Positions 40,450 through 49,700 of a DNA stretch of 64,000 bases are shown here, one piece after another. Under the pieces are notes generated by a model. That model saw only the letters and a program-made list of their open reading frames with translations, was not told where the DNA came from and made no database searches. Each line of letters begins with the position of its first letter. Positions within the stretch are counted from its first letter, which is position 1. The position numbers and the translations under genes are program-made. Source of the stretch: Limnobacter sp. SAORIC-580 (GTDB lineage Bacteria; Pseudomonadota; Gammaproteobacteria; Burkholderiales; Burkholderiaceae_B); the NCBI RefSeq assembly GCF_013004065.1, contig NZ_CP053084.1, forward strand, positions 2,790,001-2,854,000, in the 5' to 3' direction.

Positions 40450-40825
40450 GTAGCCCCCAAATAATTATCGAGTCAGCAGGCGCAATGCACCTGCAATTGC
40501 CGAACAGCCCCAGAACTGAGGATGTCGGAAAATCAACTGAAAAATCGAATAGTTGTTCCGGCCTGCAACAGGCGCGAACCAACCTTATGGGGAACTTCGA
40601 GAACCTTGAGAAAAATAAGACATGTCACCTCCAGTAATTGCACCTTGATTGATGCTTTTTGCTAATTTTTTGCTTAGTGTAAAGCAGCTTTCCAAAAAAT
40701 AAAACCGTAATTACAGTTTTAATAATTTAGAGCGCCTTATCTAAAAATGTACCACCGGAGTAACATGAAATGTTGCGCGAATTGTCAATACTCGCAATTT
40801 AGTAGTAATTTCACTACAAGGCTTG
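40450..40825 (-). other. Regulatory region between the DUF1302 and TetR genes
   Basis: 376 bases without a gene. It holds the 20-bp palindrome at 40701-40720, an A/T-rich block around it, a further short inverted repeat GTAGT-N6-ACTAC (40802-40817) just after the tetR stop codon, and AACAT-GAA-ATGTT near 40763-40775. A TGTAAT hexamer inside the palindrome could be a -10 element on the minus strand, but no matching -35 is evident. Confidence 0.6.
40701..40720. promoter_or_regulatory. 20-bp palindrome, probable TetR operator
   Basis: AAAAC-C-GTAATTAC-A-GTTTT is an inverted repeat with a single mismatched pair (40706 with 40715). Length and symmetry suit a TetR dimer. It lies between the tetR gene and the gene it probably controls (DUF1302), 251 bases from the latter's start and within the likely promoter. 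Assignment to this TetR is inference. Confidence 0.6.
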
Positions 40826-41485
40826 TCAGGACTTGATTCCGAGATATCGGCTTACCACATTCTGAATTCGTGTTTCAAATTCTTGAGTGCGAAATTTGAT
40901 GGGGCCCGCATCGCGCAAGCGGGCATTGTGCAAGGCACCGTAAACCATCTGAATGGCAAAAGCCAAGGCCCGCAACGGGTCTGGGTGAACGGTGCTGTCG
41001 ATGTGTTGCAACAGGGGCTTTGAAACCGTGGTGATAAAACCAAAACCCACATCCCTCATGGGCGTGGATTCGATGAAGCCTTTGGATTCCCGAATGAAAG
41101 CTTCGGTCAAGATTGAGCTGTATTCGCCCTGAAAAATACCTACAAGAAAACTGACTACTTCGTCGCAAATCAATTTGCCTTCCACGCCAACCCAGTTGCG
41201 GTCGTCAAACTGGCTGGCGGCGCTCATCAGCAACTCTTGGCAGCTTTCGGCGATCAAGGCGTCAAAGTAGCTTTCTTTGTCTTCAAACCGGCTGTAGAAC
41301 GAACCCACGGTGCAACCCGCTTCAGTGCAAATGTCCTTGATTGAAATTTCCTCAAGCACGCGGGTGTGTAAAAGCTTGCGCCCTGCTTTCAGCAGGTCGT
41401 GCCGCTTTTGAAGGCTGCGCGCCTGCATGGCTGGGCGTACACCTTGGGTATTTTCTATAGCTTCAGCTTTGGCTTGGTTTTTCAC
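40826..41485 (-). CDS. TetR/AcrR-family transcriptional regulator
   Basis: 219 residues. The N-terminal helix-turn-helix domain (about 24-75) reads KRHDLLKAGRKLLHTR..EEISIKDICTEAGCTVGSFYSRFEDKESYFDALI, a textbook TetR DNA-binding domain. The C-terminal ligand domain is unassigned. Start is GTG at 41485; an in-frame ATG at 41428 would give 200 residues. It likely represses the downstream DUF1302 operon through the palindrome at 40701-40720; ligand perhaps the lipid or its breakdown product. Confidence 0.9.
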   Translation of the reverse strand: MKNQAKAEAIENTQGVRPAMQARSLQKRHDLLKAGRKLLHTRVLEEISIKDICTEAGCTVGSFYSRFEDKESYFDALIAESCQELLMSAASQFDDRNWVGVEGKLICDEVVSFLVGIFQGEYSSILTEAFIRESKGFIESTPMRDVGFGFITTVSKPLLQHIDSTVHPDPLRALAFAIQMVYGALHNARLRDAGPIKFRTQEFETRIQNVVSRYLGIKS

Positions 41486-41486
41486 T

Positions 41487-41518
41487 GGAAATAAGAGCGC
41501 CCACGTGGAGTGGGCGCT
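41487..41518 (-). terminator. Terminator after the S15 hydrolase gene
   Basis: The minus strand folds a perfect 9-bp stem AGCGCCCAC/GTGGGCGCT with a 5-base loop (41496-41518), followed by CTTATTT. It is 24 bases past the hydrolase stop codon and immediately before the tetR start, so the run of T is short and termination may be partial. Confidence 0.6.
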
Positions 41519-41542
41519 GCAAGTAATCGGTTAACAGCCGGA

Positions 41543-43687
41543 TTATGGCATTAAATTTTGCAATGTGGGTAAATTCAAAGTGCCACGCAGCGCCACCAAA
41601 GGGGTGACCAGGTCGCGAGAGGCGGTTGCCAAATATTGCGGGTGATAGCCGTAAACCAGCAGGCCCAGTGTTTCGCCTTCAGCCAACCGTTCAGCCACGC
41701 CAGTCAATTCCACATGGCGCTTGCCGAAACCGCGAATGGGCGTCACCTGATCATCGATCAAGCGCCATGCTCCATTTCGATTCACGCCCAGCCCGACGAA
41801 CAACATGGGGTCGCAGCCTGGCTCAAGCCCAGCCAACCCAATGGGCGACATGGCTGTTGCTGAATAGATTTGACTGCACAGCGGATTCATCAACATGTCA
41901 ACCGGTGCCGCGATTTCAAAGGTCGCAGTTGGAATACCTGCCACCACATTAACACCAGCGGGCAAGTCGATGGGCATGACCGCGGGTGCAAACGGATAAC
42001 GCAAAATACCAGTGACCGCACTGGTGAGCACATTCAATGGATCCGCCCCTGGCGTGAAATCGATTGCCACTGGCTGGGTATTGCTGTTGGTCGGCTGGCC
42101 CTTGGCTTGTGGACCCAGGTTGCTGAAGAATGTGTTTTCGTTCACCCACACCGCGGCGTTTTCACTGGCTGTGCCTTGGCCCACATCGTCATTCAGGCTT
42201 AGGCAAACTTTGCCTTTGTTCGCAGCCAAGGTTGTGAAAGCATTGGACTCGCTGGCATTTTTAATTGCAGCTGCCTCTTGGGGCGTAAACAACTTTTCAA
42301 CCAGGAATGCAAATTGGGCCTCGGGAATGCTCAGGGCACCACAAGCAAAAGGGCCACCTGGCTTCTGGAACTCAATTTCATTGAGACCGTTTTGTGCGCC
42401 CTGCTCGGTCAAGTCAGCCAAACCGGGGACCATCGAAGGCGACAGAGGCAGAATGTGACCACTTTGGTGGGTCAGCAAACGTACATCCCCTTTTTTGCCT
42501 TTGTCATCCTCAAGCGCGCGGTAGCAGCTGAAATTGTGGAATGCGTCGTTGAAGTTGAACAAAGTGTCCCGAAAGCCTTGCGTGAACAAGATATCGACTG
42601 GATCAGGTGTTTTCTGGGCCAGGCCAGGCGTGACTTCGCTTTGAAGGAAGGTTTGTGCACCAGCTGCTTCAGAGTCGCACCAATAACTTGGACTGTGGTA
42701 ACGGAAAAACTCCAGCGCACCTTCCGGAAAACGATTGGCGGTAGCGCCACGCAACAGGGTTTCGCGAATTAAGTTGTCTTGCCCACTGGTTTGCAAGGCC
42801 ATGGGGTCGCCTGCTTGCAACTTGGGGCTTAGTGAGCCTGATTCGCCACCGGCCACCAACAACAAGGCCCAGCCCGACTTTACAGTGCCAGTGGGTTTGA
42901 TATTGCCTTCGGCGGGTTCAAAGTTTTCGACACCATAAGCGCCGCCCGGGTTCAAGCTGTAGCGCAGGTCATTCCATGCAATGTCGGGGGTAAGCGCATC
43001 CAGGCGTTTCAGTGGATCAATGTTGTGAATCAGCAATTGATAGCCACCACCGTAGCTGCCACCCGTGGCACCAGCCACCATGTTGAATTCACGATTGCCC
43101 GCGGGTTTGGGCGAACTGGCGTAACGCAGCCAGTCCAGATTGGCCTCGGCCCAGTCGAGAATTTGAAGCAAATCCTGACCTTCAAAATCTGGATCAAGAA
43201 CACGAACTGAACCGCCGCTTTCACCAAAGCCGCGCTGGTCAATACTGATTACTCCCGCACCGGCCTCGATCAGGTCACCCATAATTCCCCGCGGGCTGCT
43301 GGCGCGTGAACCGCCGTAGCCATGGCCTTCCAGCACCAATGGGTTGCCACGTTCGCAGTTGAACTCGGCAGGCTCAAACACGGTGAATGCAATGTTGTGG
43401 CCGCTGGCCGACTGCAAGTTGACGCTGTATATTCCACCACCTTCGCGGGGCTCTTCACTGCTGGCGCTGCAAGCGGGGGCCGTGAAATCACGGGGGGCTC
43501 CCTCGAAATCTGGGTTATTGGCATTCACCAACACCACCACGGCTTGCTCAACTTCTTCGTTGGGGTTCGTGGGGTTGTTGGGGCCTGCAACCCCCGCCGG
43601 GGTGTCGTCGCTGCCACAGGCTGCAAGGCCCAAGGTGGCGCCCAAAAGGGCGACAAGCAACAGTTTGCTGAAGGGTACTACGGTCAT
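41543..43687 (-). CDS. Lipoprotein serine hydrolase, S15/CocE-NonD type
   Basis: 714 residues. The signal peptide ends in lipobox LAAC (Cys24), so it should be membrane-anchored, probably in the outer membrane. The alpha/beta-hydrolase core shows LEGHGYGGSRAS, GVISIDQRGFGESGG and the nucleophile elbow GATGGSYGGG with Ser211; the His may lie in HQSGH. A C-terminal beta sandwich (about 480-714) resembles the X-Pro-dipeptidase C-terminal domain. Such enzymes cleave esters or peptides; the lipid-transport neighbours favour an esterase. AGGAGA lies 6 bases before the ATG at 43687, which decides against the longer frame to 43750. Confidence 0.85.
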   Translation of the reverse strand: MTVVPFSKLLLVALLGATLGLAACGSDDTPAGVAGPNNPTNPNEEVEQAVVVLVNANNPDFEGAPRDFTAPACSASSEEPREGGGIYSVNLQSASGHNIAFTVFEPAEFNCERGNPLVLEGHGYGGSRASSPRGIMGDLIEAGAGVISIDQRGFGESGGSVRVLDPDFEGQDLLQILDWAEANLDWLRYASSPKPAGNREFNMVAGATGGSYGGGYQLLIHNIDPLKRLDALTPDIAWNDLRYSLNPGGAYGVENFEPAEGNIKPTGTVKSGWALLLVAGGESGSLSPKLQAGDPMALQTSGQDNLIRETLLRGATANRFPEGALEFFRYHSPSYWCDSEAAGAQTFLQSEVTPGLAQKTPDPVDILFTQGFRDTLFNFNDAFHNFSCYRALEDDKGKKGDVRLLTHQSGHILPLSPSMVPGLADLTEQGAQNGLNEIEFQKPGGPFACGALSIPEAQFAFLVEKLFTPQEAAAIKNASESNAFTTLAANKGKVCLSLNDDVGQGTASENAAVWVNENTFFSNLGPQAKGQPTNSNTQPVAIDFTPGADPLNVLTSAVTGILRYPFAPAVMPIDLPAGVNVVAGIPTATFEIAAPVDMLMNPLCSQIYSATAMSPIGLAGLEPGCDPMLFVGLGVNRNGAWRLIDDQVTPIRGFGKRHVELTGVAERLAEGETLGLLVYGYHPQYLATASRDLVTPLVALRGTLNLPTLQNLMP

Positions 43688-43826
43688 GAGTGTCTCCTGC
43701 CATCTCCGCCCCGTGTAACTTGGGCATTGTGGATTTGTGTTTGTATCCACTTGTTACCGGGAGATGACAGGATTTAGATGCACCCGAAGTGTCGCTAAGC
43801 CGACACTAAGTAGCCCTACACCCGAT

Positions 43827-44987
43827 TTATACCTGATGGTACATACGATACCATGTGGCAAATTCGGCAATGCCTTGCGCCAGGGGGGTGACCGGCCGGA
43901 ATTGTGTGGCCAATTGCAACGCACTGACATCGGCACAGCTTTGGCTTTTCTCCAGAATTGGCCCCGTGATGTATTCCTTGATCGCGGTTTTGTCCAAAGC
44001 ATGTTCAAGTGCTGCTATCAATTCTTCAATCGACACCGGCAAGCTGTTGCCCACATTTAAAATTCGCCAGGGCGCATTGCTCGTGGCCTGATCTGGGGCT
44101 TCAACCAGCCACACCGGGTTCGGCTCGGCCGGGGTGTCGCTGGCGCGCAATACCGCTTCAACCAAATCGGAAATGTAGGTGTAATCGCGGGTGTTGCGGC
44201 CGTCGTTGTAAATTTGAATGGGCTTGCCTTCCAAAATGCGTTTGGTAAACGCAAACAGCACGGAATCGGGCCGACCCCAAGGACCGTACACCGAGAAAAA
44301 CCTTAGGCCAGTGGTGGGCAAGTTAAACAGGTGGCTGTAGGAGTGGGCCATTAATTCGCAGGCACGTTGGGTGGCTGCATCCAGGCGCTGCGGGTGATTG
44401 GCGCTGTCGCGCTCGCTCATGGGTTTCTGAAAACCCGCGCCGTACACGGCATGGCTGCTGGCGTAGGTTAGGTGGTGAATCTTGAAATGGCGGCAGGCTT
44501 CCAACAGCGACACAAAACTGTTGATGTTGTTGTGCACGCATTCGGCGGGTTTGTCTTGCGACAAAAATTTGTCGGTTTGACCCGCCAGGTGAATGACGCG
44601 CTGAACCTTGTAAGTTTCAAGGCATTCATGCAGTTGAGTGCTGTCGCAAAGGTCGGCACGCACAGTGTGGTATTTCGAACCCGTGGCCTTGGCGATTTCA
44701 TCCAGCATGGTCAAGCGCTCGCGCTTGAGCCGAGTGTCGTAATGGCTGTTCAGTGAATCAAAACCGATTACCTTGTCGCCGCGTTCCAGCAATGCCTTGG
44801 CCGTGTGAAAACCGATAAAACCAGCATGGCCGGTGACCAGCACAGTTTGCTTCTGGCGAGCCTGTTTCACCAAGCCAGGATCAACCGCCTCAAGCTCGGC
44901 CAATTCTTCGGTTTGCAGTTCTTCGGTTTTTGGGGCTGCATTTTTAAGCTGATCCGGGGCCGGGAAGGCCTCCATTTTGATTCCCAT
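43827..44987 (-). CDS. UDP-glucuronate-epimerase-like SDR protein missing the Tyr/Lys pair
   Basis: 386 residues. An unusual 45-residue acidic N-terminal tail precedes the extended-SDR fold: VLVTGHAGFIGFHTA (49-63), TYASSHAVYGAG and TGLRFFSVYGPWGRPD. These match UDP-glucuronate 4-epimerases (GAE). In that family the catalytic motif is YAATKKANELMAH; here it reads DAATQRACELMAH, so Tyr is Asp203 (GAT) and Lys is Gln207 (CAA). Both changes are single-base from the expected codons. The protein should bind nucleotide sugar but may not epimerise. It lies downstream of cysC on the same strand, with 67 bases between. Confidence 0.85.
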   Translation of the reverse strand: MGIKMEAFPAPDQLKNAAPKTEELQTEELAELEAVDPGLVKQARQKQTVLVTGHAGFIGFHTAKALLERGDKVIGFDSLNSHYDTRLKRERLTMLDEIAKATGSKYHTVRADLCDSTQLHECLETYKVQRVIHLAGQTDKFLSQDKPAECVHNNINSFVSLLEACRHFKIHHLTYASSHAVYGAGFQKPMSERDSANHPQRLDAATQRACELMAHSYSHLFNLPTTGLRFFSVYGPWGRPDSVLFAFTKRILEGKPIQIYNDGRNTRDYTYISDLVEAVLRASDTPAEPNPVWLVEAPDQATSNAPWRILNVGNSLPVSIEELIAALEHALDKTAIKEYITGPILEKSQSCADVSALQLATQFRPVTPLAQGIAEFATWYRMYHQV

Positions 44988-45054
44988 ATTGTTTCTGCGT
45001 GCGGGGTGGAGGAACCTAACCTTACCCGAAACCGATTGATTGTCAATTGGCTTG

Positions 45055-45630
45055 TTAATTCGCTGAGCGCCTTTTCAATGCGGGTTCCAACATGGCGAGA
45101 AGCCTCTCAAGGCAGTCCGAAACACTGAGTGCTTGAGTTTGCAGCACCAAGTGCGGACTCCCTGGTACCTCGTACGCAGCGCTGATTCCGGTGAACTGCG
45201 TAATGTCGCCGCCGCGCGCCTTGCGATACAGGCCCTTGGGATCGCGTTGTTCGCACACCTCCAGAGGCGTGTTCAAATACACCTCAAAAAACTGATCTTC
45301 ATTGAACAAGGAACGTGCTTTGTTGCGGCTTTCTGCCTGCGGCGAAATAAGCGACACAATTACCACCAAACCAGCATCAACCATCAATTTACTCACCTGC
45401 GCTGTGCGCTGTACATTGGTGGCACGGTCTTCTGGCGAGAAACCTAGATCGCTGTTCAAACCAAGACGCAAGCTGTCGCCATCCAGCACGGCAGTGTGAA
45501 TACCCTTGCGACGCAAAGCATCGTCAAGCGCGAATGCGAGCGTGGTTTTCCCCGCACCGCTCAAGCCGGTGAACCACACCACGCATGCGGCATGCCGCTT
45601 TATCAATTCATGCTGGCACGGGGAGCTCAT
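45055..45630 (-). CDS. cysC: Adenylyl-sulfate kinase
   Basis: 191 residues. APS kinase phosphorylates APS to PAPS, the sulfuryl donor. P-loop GLSGAGKTT (22-30), LDGDSLRLGLNSDLGF, RRTAQ-type segment NVQRTAQVSKLMVDAG, LISPQAESRNKAR and RDPKGLYRKARGG are all family marks. It overlaps the 3' end of the DUF4915 gene by 23 bases and starts at 45630 (GTG at 45639 is the alternative). No cysD or cysN is present beside it, so PAPS here may feed a sulfotransferase, not assimilation; no sulfotransferase is in the window. Confidence 0.93.
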   Translation of the reverse strand: MSSPCQHELIKRHAACVVWFTGLSGAGKTTLAFALDDALRRKGIHTAVLDGDSLRLGLNSDLGFSPEDRATNVQRTAQVSKLMVDAGLVVIVSLISPQAESRNKARSLFNEDQFFEVYLNTPLEVCEQRDPKGLYRKARGGDITQFTGISAAYEVPGSPHLVLQTQALSVSDCLERLLAMLEPALKRRSAN

Positions 45631-46693
45631 TTTGCGCACAGGTGATCAGTTGCGGGTGTTGGGCTTCATCCAGGTTCATGATCACCCCATTTTGACAATC
45701 TGGAATGACAACGGTATCAAAAAACTCGCGTGCAGCACCTTCAAAAGTAACCGCTTGAATAACCTGGCCTGTTTTCAAATTAACGGCGATCAGTTGGCAA
45801 CGGTCTGGCATTCGCAGCGCTTTCAAGCGATCATGCAAGGGGAAGTTGGGTATGTAGCCATCGTGCCTCGGTTTGCTGATACCAAAAATTGCATAATCGC
45901 CAACAAAGCTTAAACCCCGACCATACCCACCCACGAATGCAATGCAATCATAGCGTCCGCTTGCCAGGTCAATACGCCCTATTTCGCCAGCACCGCTGTT
46001 TAAAACATACAACTCGCCGTTGTACAAACGTGGGCTGTGTGGCTGAACCAACCCGGTGCACACGGCCTCTTGATCGCTTGTTGACCAAACCTGCCCACTG
46101 TTGAATGGCAAGTTGCGCCAACCTTGTGGCTCGGCGGTTGCAGCAAACATGCTGACGTATTTCAATTCACCTTGGTCCATACAAAGACCATTGAGGTGGC
46201 AACAATCCTCGGGGGTTAATTGGGTGATGAACTTGGGTTGCCACACGGGCTTGAAGCTGTGTACCGGGCTAAGCGATGCAACACAACCGTAGCGCGCTGC
46301 GACAAACAGCGGCTGCCCATGTTGATCAAAATCCAGTTCATGGGTATCCAGGTCGCCCGTGAAATGAATACTGCGCGGGCTGTAGCTACGCTGGTAAACC
46401 GGACTGGACACTTGTGGGTGAGCCAGTAAATCGTAATACAGGCGAATGTCTGTTTTACAGGCCACCGCCAGGTGGTTGCCATGAATGGCCATGCCCATGC
46501 ACAGGGGAAACTTGACCACATGAAAATTCAAACTGCCAGAGTTTTGCGCACTCAACACATGCAAGTCGCCCATGCTGCGTGTGCCCAACAAAACTGTGAA
46601 ACCGAGCTGTTGCTGCAACGCCACCCACTCGGGATCACAATGCACTTGCGTATGCGCTAAAGGGTTGGTTGGCTGAACAAGCTGGTTTTGCAC
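45608..46693 (-). CDS. DUF4915/TIGR03032 family protein
   Basis: 361 residues. A beta-propeller-like sequence with the family stretches CMGMAIHGNHLAVACKTDIRLY, TGDLDTHELDFDQHGQ, FITQLTPEDCCHLNGLCM, PHSPRLYNGELYVLNSGAGEIGRID and GGYGRGLSFVGDYAIFGISKPR. Function of the family is unknown; members occur in cyanobacteria and some proteobacteria, at times near sulfotransferase or glycan genes. No signal peptide. It overlaps cysC by 23 bases and is 79 bases after the giant adhesin gene on the same strand. Confidence 0.85.
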   Translation of the reverse strand: MQNQLVQPTNPLAHTQVHCDPEWVALQQQLGFTVLLGTRSMGDLHVLSAQNSGSLNFHVVKFPLCMGMAIHGNHLAVACKTDIRLYYDLLAHPQVSSPVYQRSYSPRSIHFTGDLDTHELDFDQHGQPLFVAARYGCVASLSPVHSFKPVWQPKFITQLTPEDCCHLNGLCMDQGELKYVSMFAATAEPQGWRNLPFNSGQVWSTSDQEAVCTGLVQPHSPRLYNGELYVLNSGAGEIGRIDLASGRYDCIAFVGGYGRGLSFVGDYAIFGISKPRHDGYIPNFPLHDRLKALRMPDRCQLIAVNLKTGQVIQAVTFEGAAREFFDTVVIPDCQNGVIMNLDEAQHPQLITCAQNELPVPA

Positions 46694-46745
46694 TGTCGCA
46701 CCTTCGTTTGAAGAATGATAGGAACAGAACCAGATTATTCGAGCC

Positions 46746-46762
46746 TGAAGGTTTCGCCTTCA
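46746..46762 (-). terminator. Possible terminator hairpin after the giant adhesin gene
   Basis: TGAAGG-TTTCG-CCTTCA is a perfect 6-bp stem with a 5-base loop, 10 bases beyond the adhesin stop codon. No T-run follows, so it may only be an mRNA-stabilising hairpin. Confidence 0.35.
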
Positions 46763-46772
46763 CCCTTCGCGG

Positions 46773-49700
46773 TTACCCCATTTTGATCCAGCTGGCTTTG
46801 ATCGATTTGCCCGCCGCGATCACCTTCACCTGATTGCCTTCGGCATACAGTTCAATGCCCTCGCTGGCGACTGATACTACTTTGGCTTGCCCGGCATTCA
46901 CGATCACGGTTGCAGTGGCATAGCTGCCATCGAGTGCACTGGTGCTGACGGTGTAGTGACCATCTGATTTGGCAGCAAACAGCACGGCGGGCAAACCCAC
47001 CCCGGCATAAACCTGAGCCGACCCTGTATTCACTTGTTCGGCCTGCACCGTATTGGCTACAGCTGAATTGGCCTTTAAGTTATTCACTTCCAGGTCTGCA
47101 ATTCGCGCCATTTCAGCTTCAAGCCGTTGCGAATAAACTGAATTTGCACGCAACTGCTGCGCTGTGAAATTGCTGACCTTCAACTCAACTGCATTCACGG
47201 TCAGCAGCGAACCGTCTGCCGACTCGCTGAAGTTTTTTGCCCAGCGTGAATTGATGTTGTTGATCAAATCTGAATTGTTTTTCACTTGTCCATCCAGCGT
47301 GAACAAGGCGTCATCCAGCCGCTCAATTGCGACTGAATTGGTTTGAATGGCCACAGCATTCTCGGCAATTTTCTGAATGTTCAAATCAATTGCAGTCTGC
47401 ATGCCGTCCATGCGTTTGCTGGCATCAGTTCTCCAGCTTTCAAGCGATGTAATACGAGTGTCATGTTGATTAATGCGGTCATCCAGCACTGTGATTCGCT
47501 GGCCTTGGTCTGCGACTGTTTTGTCGAGTACTTTGACCTGCTTGCTTAACTGGCCAACACCCATGGCTGCCATGGCACCCAAGGCGCTGTAGTCCACCGA
47601 CATCATGCCGTCAGCGCGAGTGGCCACCGCCTCAGGAAACAGGCTCTGAATTTCTTGCGCAATAACACCAATGCGACGCCCCAGGTTGGGATTGGCCAGG
47701 TATTCGTAACTGTAAGTTTGCAGTTGTTCAAGCCGGCCTAAAACAGAACCCGAATCTTGCGCCTGAATATTGGTTTTAAGCCTGCGATCGGAACTGACGT
47801 TGAAGGCTGTGGCTTGCATGTAACCACTTGCGATGACATCGCCATTGCCTGCTACGCGGAATACAGGATTGAAGGAATCATCTGAGTTCAAACGACCCAC
47901 TTGAAATTCATCTGTGGTTCCGGTTCCAAAAGTATTCGCATTGTCACCAATTCCAATTCGCAACAACGATTGATCGGATGCCGTGTTGGTTCGATATATA
48001 CCGACAGTGTCTGTGCCCTCCTGATTACCACCAAAACGCAGCAGTTGGTTCGAAGACACTTGAGCACCGCCCGTTGCGTACAACATGGATGAAAAATTGG
48101 AGACACCCGCGACATGAAAAATGGTGTTGGAAATAGCGTCGTTGCGCGATGTTGTTCCAATGACCACCTGATCATTCACGGAAGAGACAACACCATCTTT
48201 GCCCGCACCCAAAGCGCCCAGCACCAGCGTATTTGAAGTCGTAACACGTGCGAAGGCACCAATTGCAGACGCATAATTCAAATTGTTCAGCAAAACATCG
48301 GTCGAAGTTCCGATACCCATGTTGTAGCTACCAGTAGCATTACCAAACAGCGCGTTTTTACCCAAGGCCAGGTTTGCATTGCCCGTTGTGTTGGAGTAAA
48401 GCGAGTTCAAACCCACCCCAGTGTTGTCAAAGCCTGTTGTGCTACCGAACATGGAAAAAGTACCCAAAGCCGTGTTGTTCAAACCTGTGGTGTTGTTCTG
48501 CAAGGCGTTGCGGCCCAGTGCTGCGTTGTTGTAACCCGTGGTGTTGAATATAAGGCTGTTGTAGCCCAAGGCACTGTTGTTGTAACCGGTGCTGTTGGTG
48601 AGCAAGGCATTGCGGCCTACTGCAATGTTGTAATAACCCGTGGTGTTGTTGTACAAGGCACCACGACCCATTGCTGCATTGGAATGGCCTGTCGTGTTCT
48701 CGAACAAGGCATTGTCGCCCACCGCTGTATTTTCATTGCCAGTGGTGTTTTTCAACATTGCGTTAACACCGATCGCCACGTTGCTAGAGCCTGTGGTGTT
48801 GGCTTGCAAGGCATTAAAACCCATCGCCACATTTCGCTCGCCCAGAGTGTTGCTCAGCATGCTGTTAGTACCAAATGCGCTGTTGTAATCGCCACTGGTA
48901 TTGGCCAGCAGGGCATTCACACCAAACGCACTGTTCTGAAAACCATCTGTGTTGTTCAACAATGCATTTGCACCCACTGCGGTGTTGCGGTACCCCGTGG
49001 TTGTATTTCGTTGCGAGTTATAGCCAATTGCAATGTTTTGATGACCAGTAGTGTTGTTGTACAAGGCATCTGGACCAACGGCTACGTTTTGATAACCAGC
49101 GGAGTTGGTGTACAAGGCATTGTCGCCCACTGCCACGTTTTGATAGCCCGTGGTATTGGAAAACAAGGAATTTGTACCCAGCGCATTGTTTTGTGTGCCG
49201 CTGCTGTTACTGAAAAGCGCGTTCACCCCAACCGCATTGTTGCGGTTGCCGGTGGTGTTGGCATTCAGTGCATTTACGCCTACACCGGTATTGTCATAGC
49301 CTGTCGTGGTGTTCACCATGGCGTACACACCGATTGCCGTGTTTGCATAACCTGTGGTGTTGCGGTTTAAACTGTAAGTGCCTACTGCAGTATTGTTTGA
49401 ACCTGTGCTGTTCAGGGTGAGTGCATTGAAGCCTACACCCGTGTTGAAGATACCTTCGGTATTTATTGCACTGGGCGACAAACTGGTCAGCACTCCCTCG
49501 CCAATTGCGATATTGCCTGCACGGGGATCCGCGTCCAACGCGTTCACACCCAGGGCCAAACTGCTTTGCGGGTAGGCAGCGCCCACCGTGCTTGCAAATG
49601 TAAGTGCAGTATCAATATTTGCCTTATTCACTGGTGCGATTTGTTCACCGTTCACATACAGGCTTTGAACATCAACGCGACCTGTAAACACTGCAGATTG

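Noticed and set aside
48684..49370. 228-residue frame antisense inside the giant adhesin, Cys/Gly/His-rich and repetitive
   Set aside because: It mirrors the 51-base repeats of the sense gene; its repetition comes from the sense strand.
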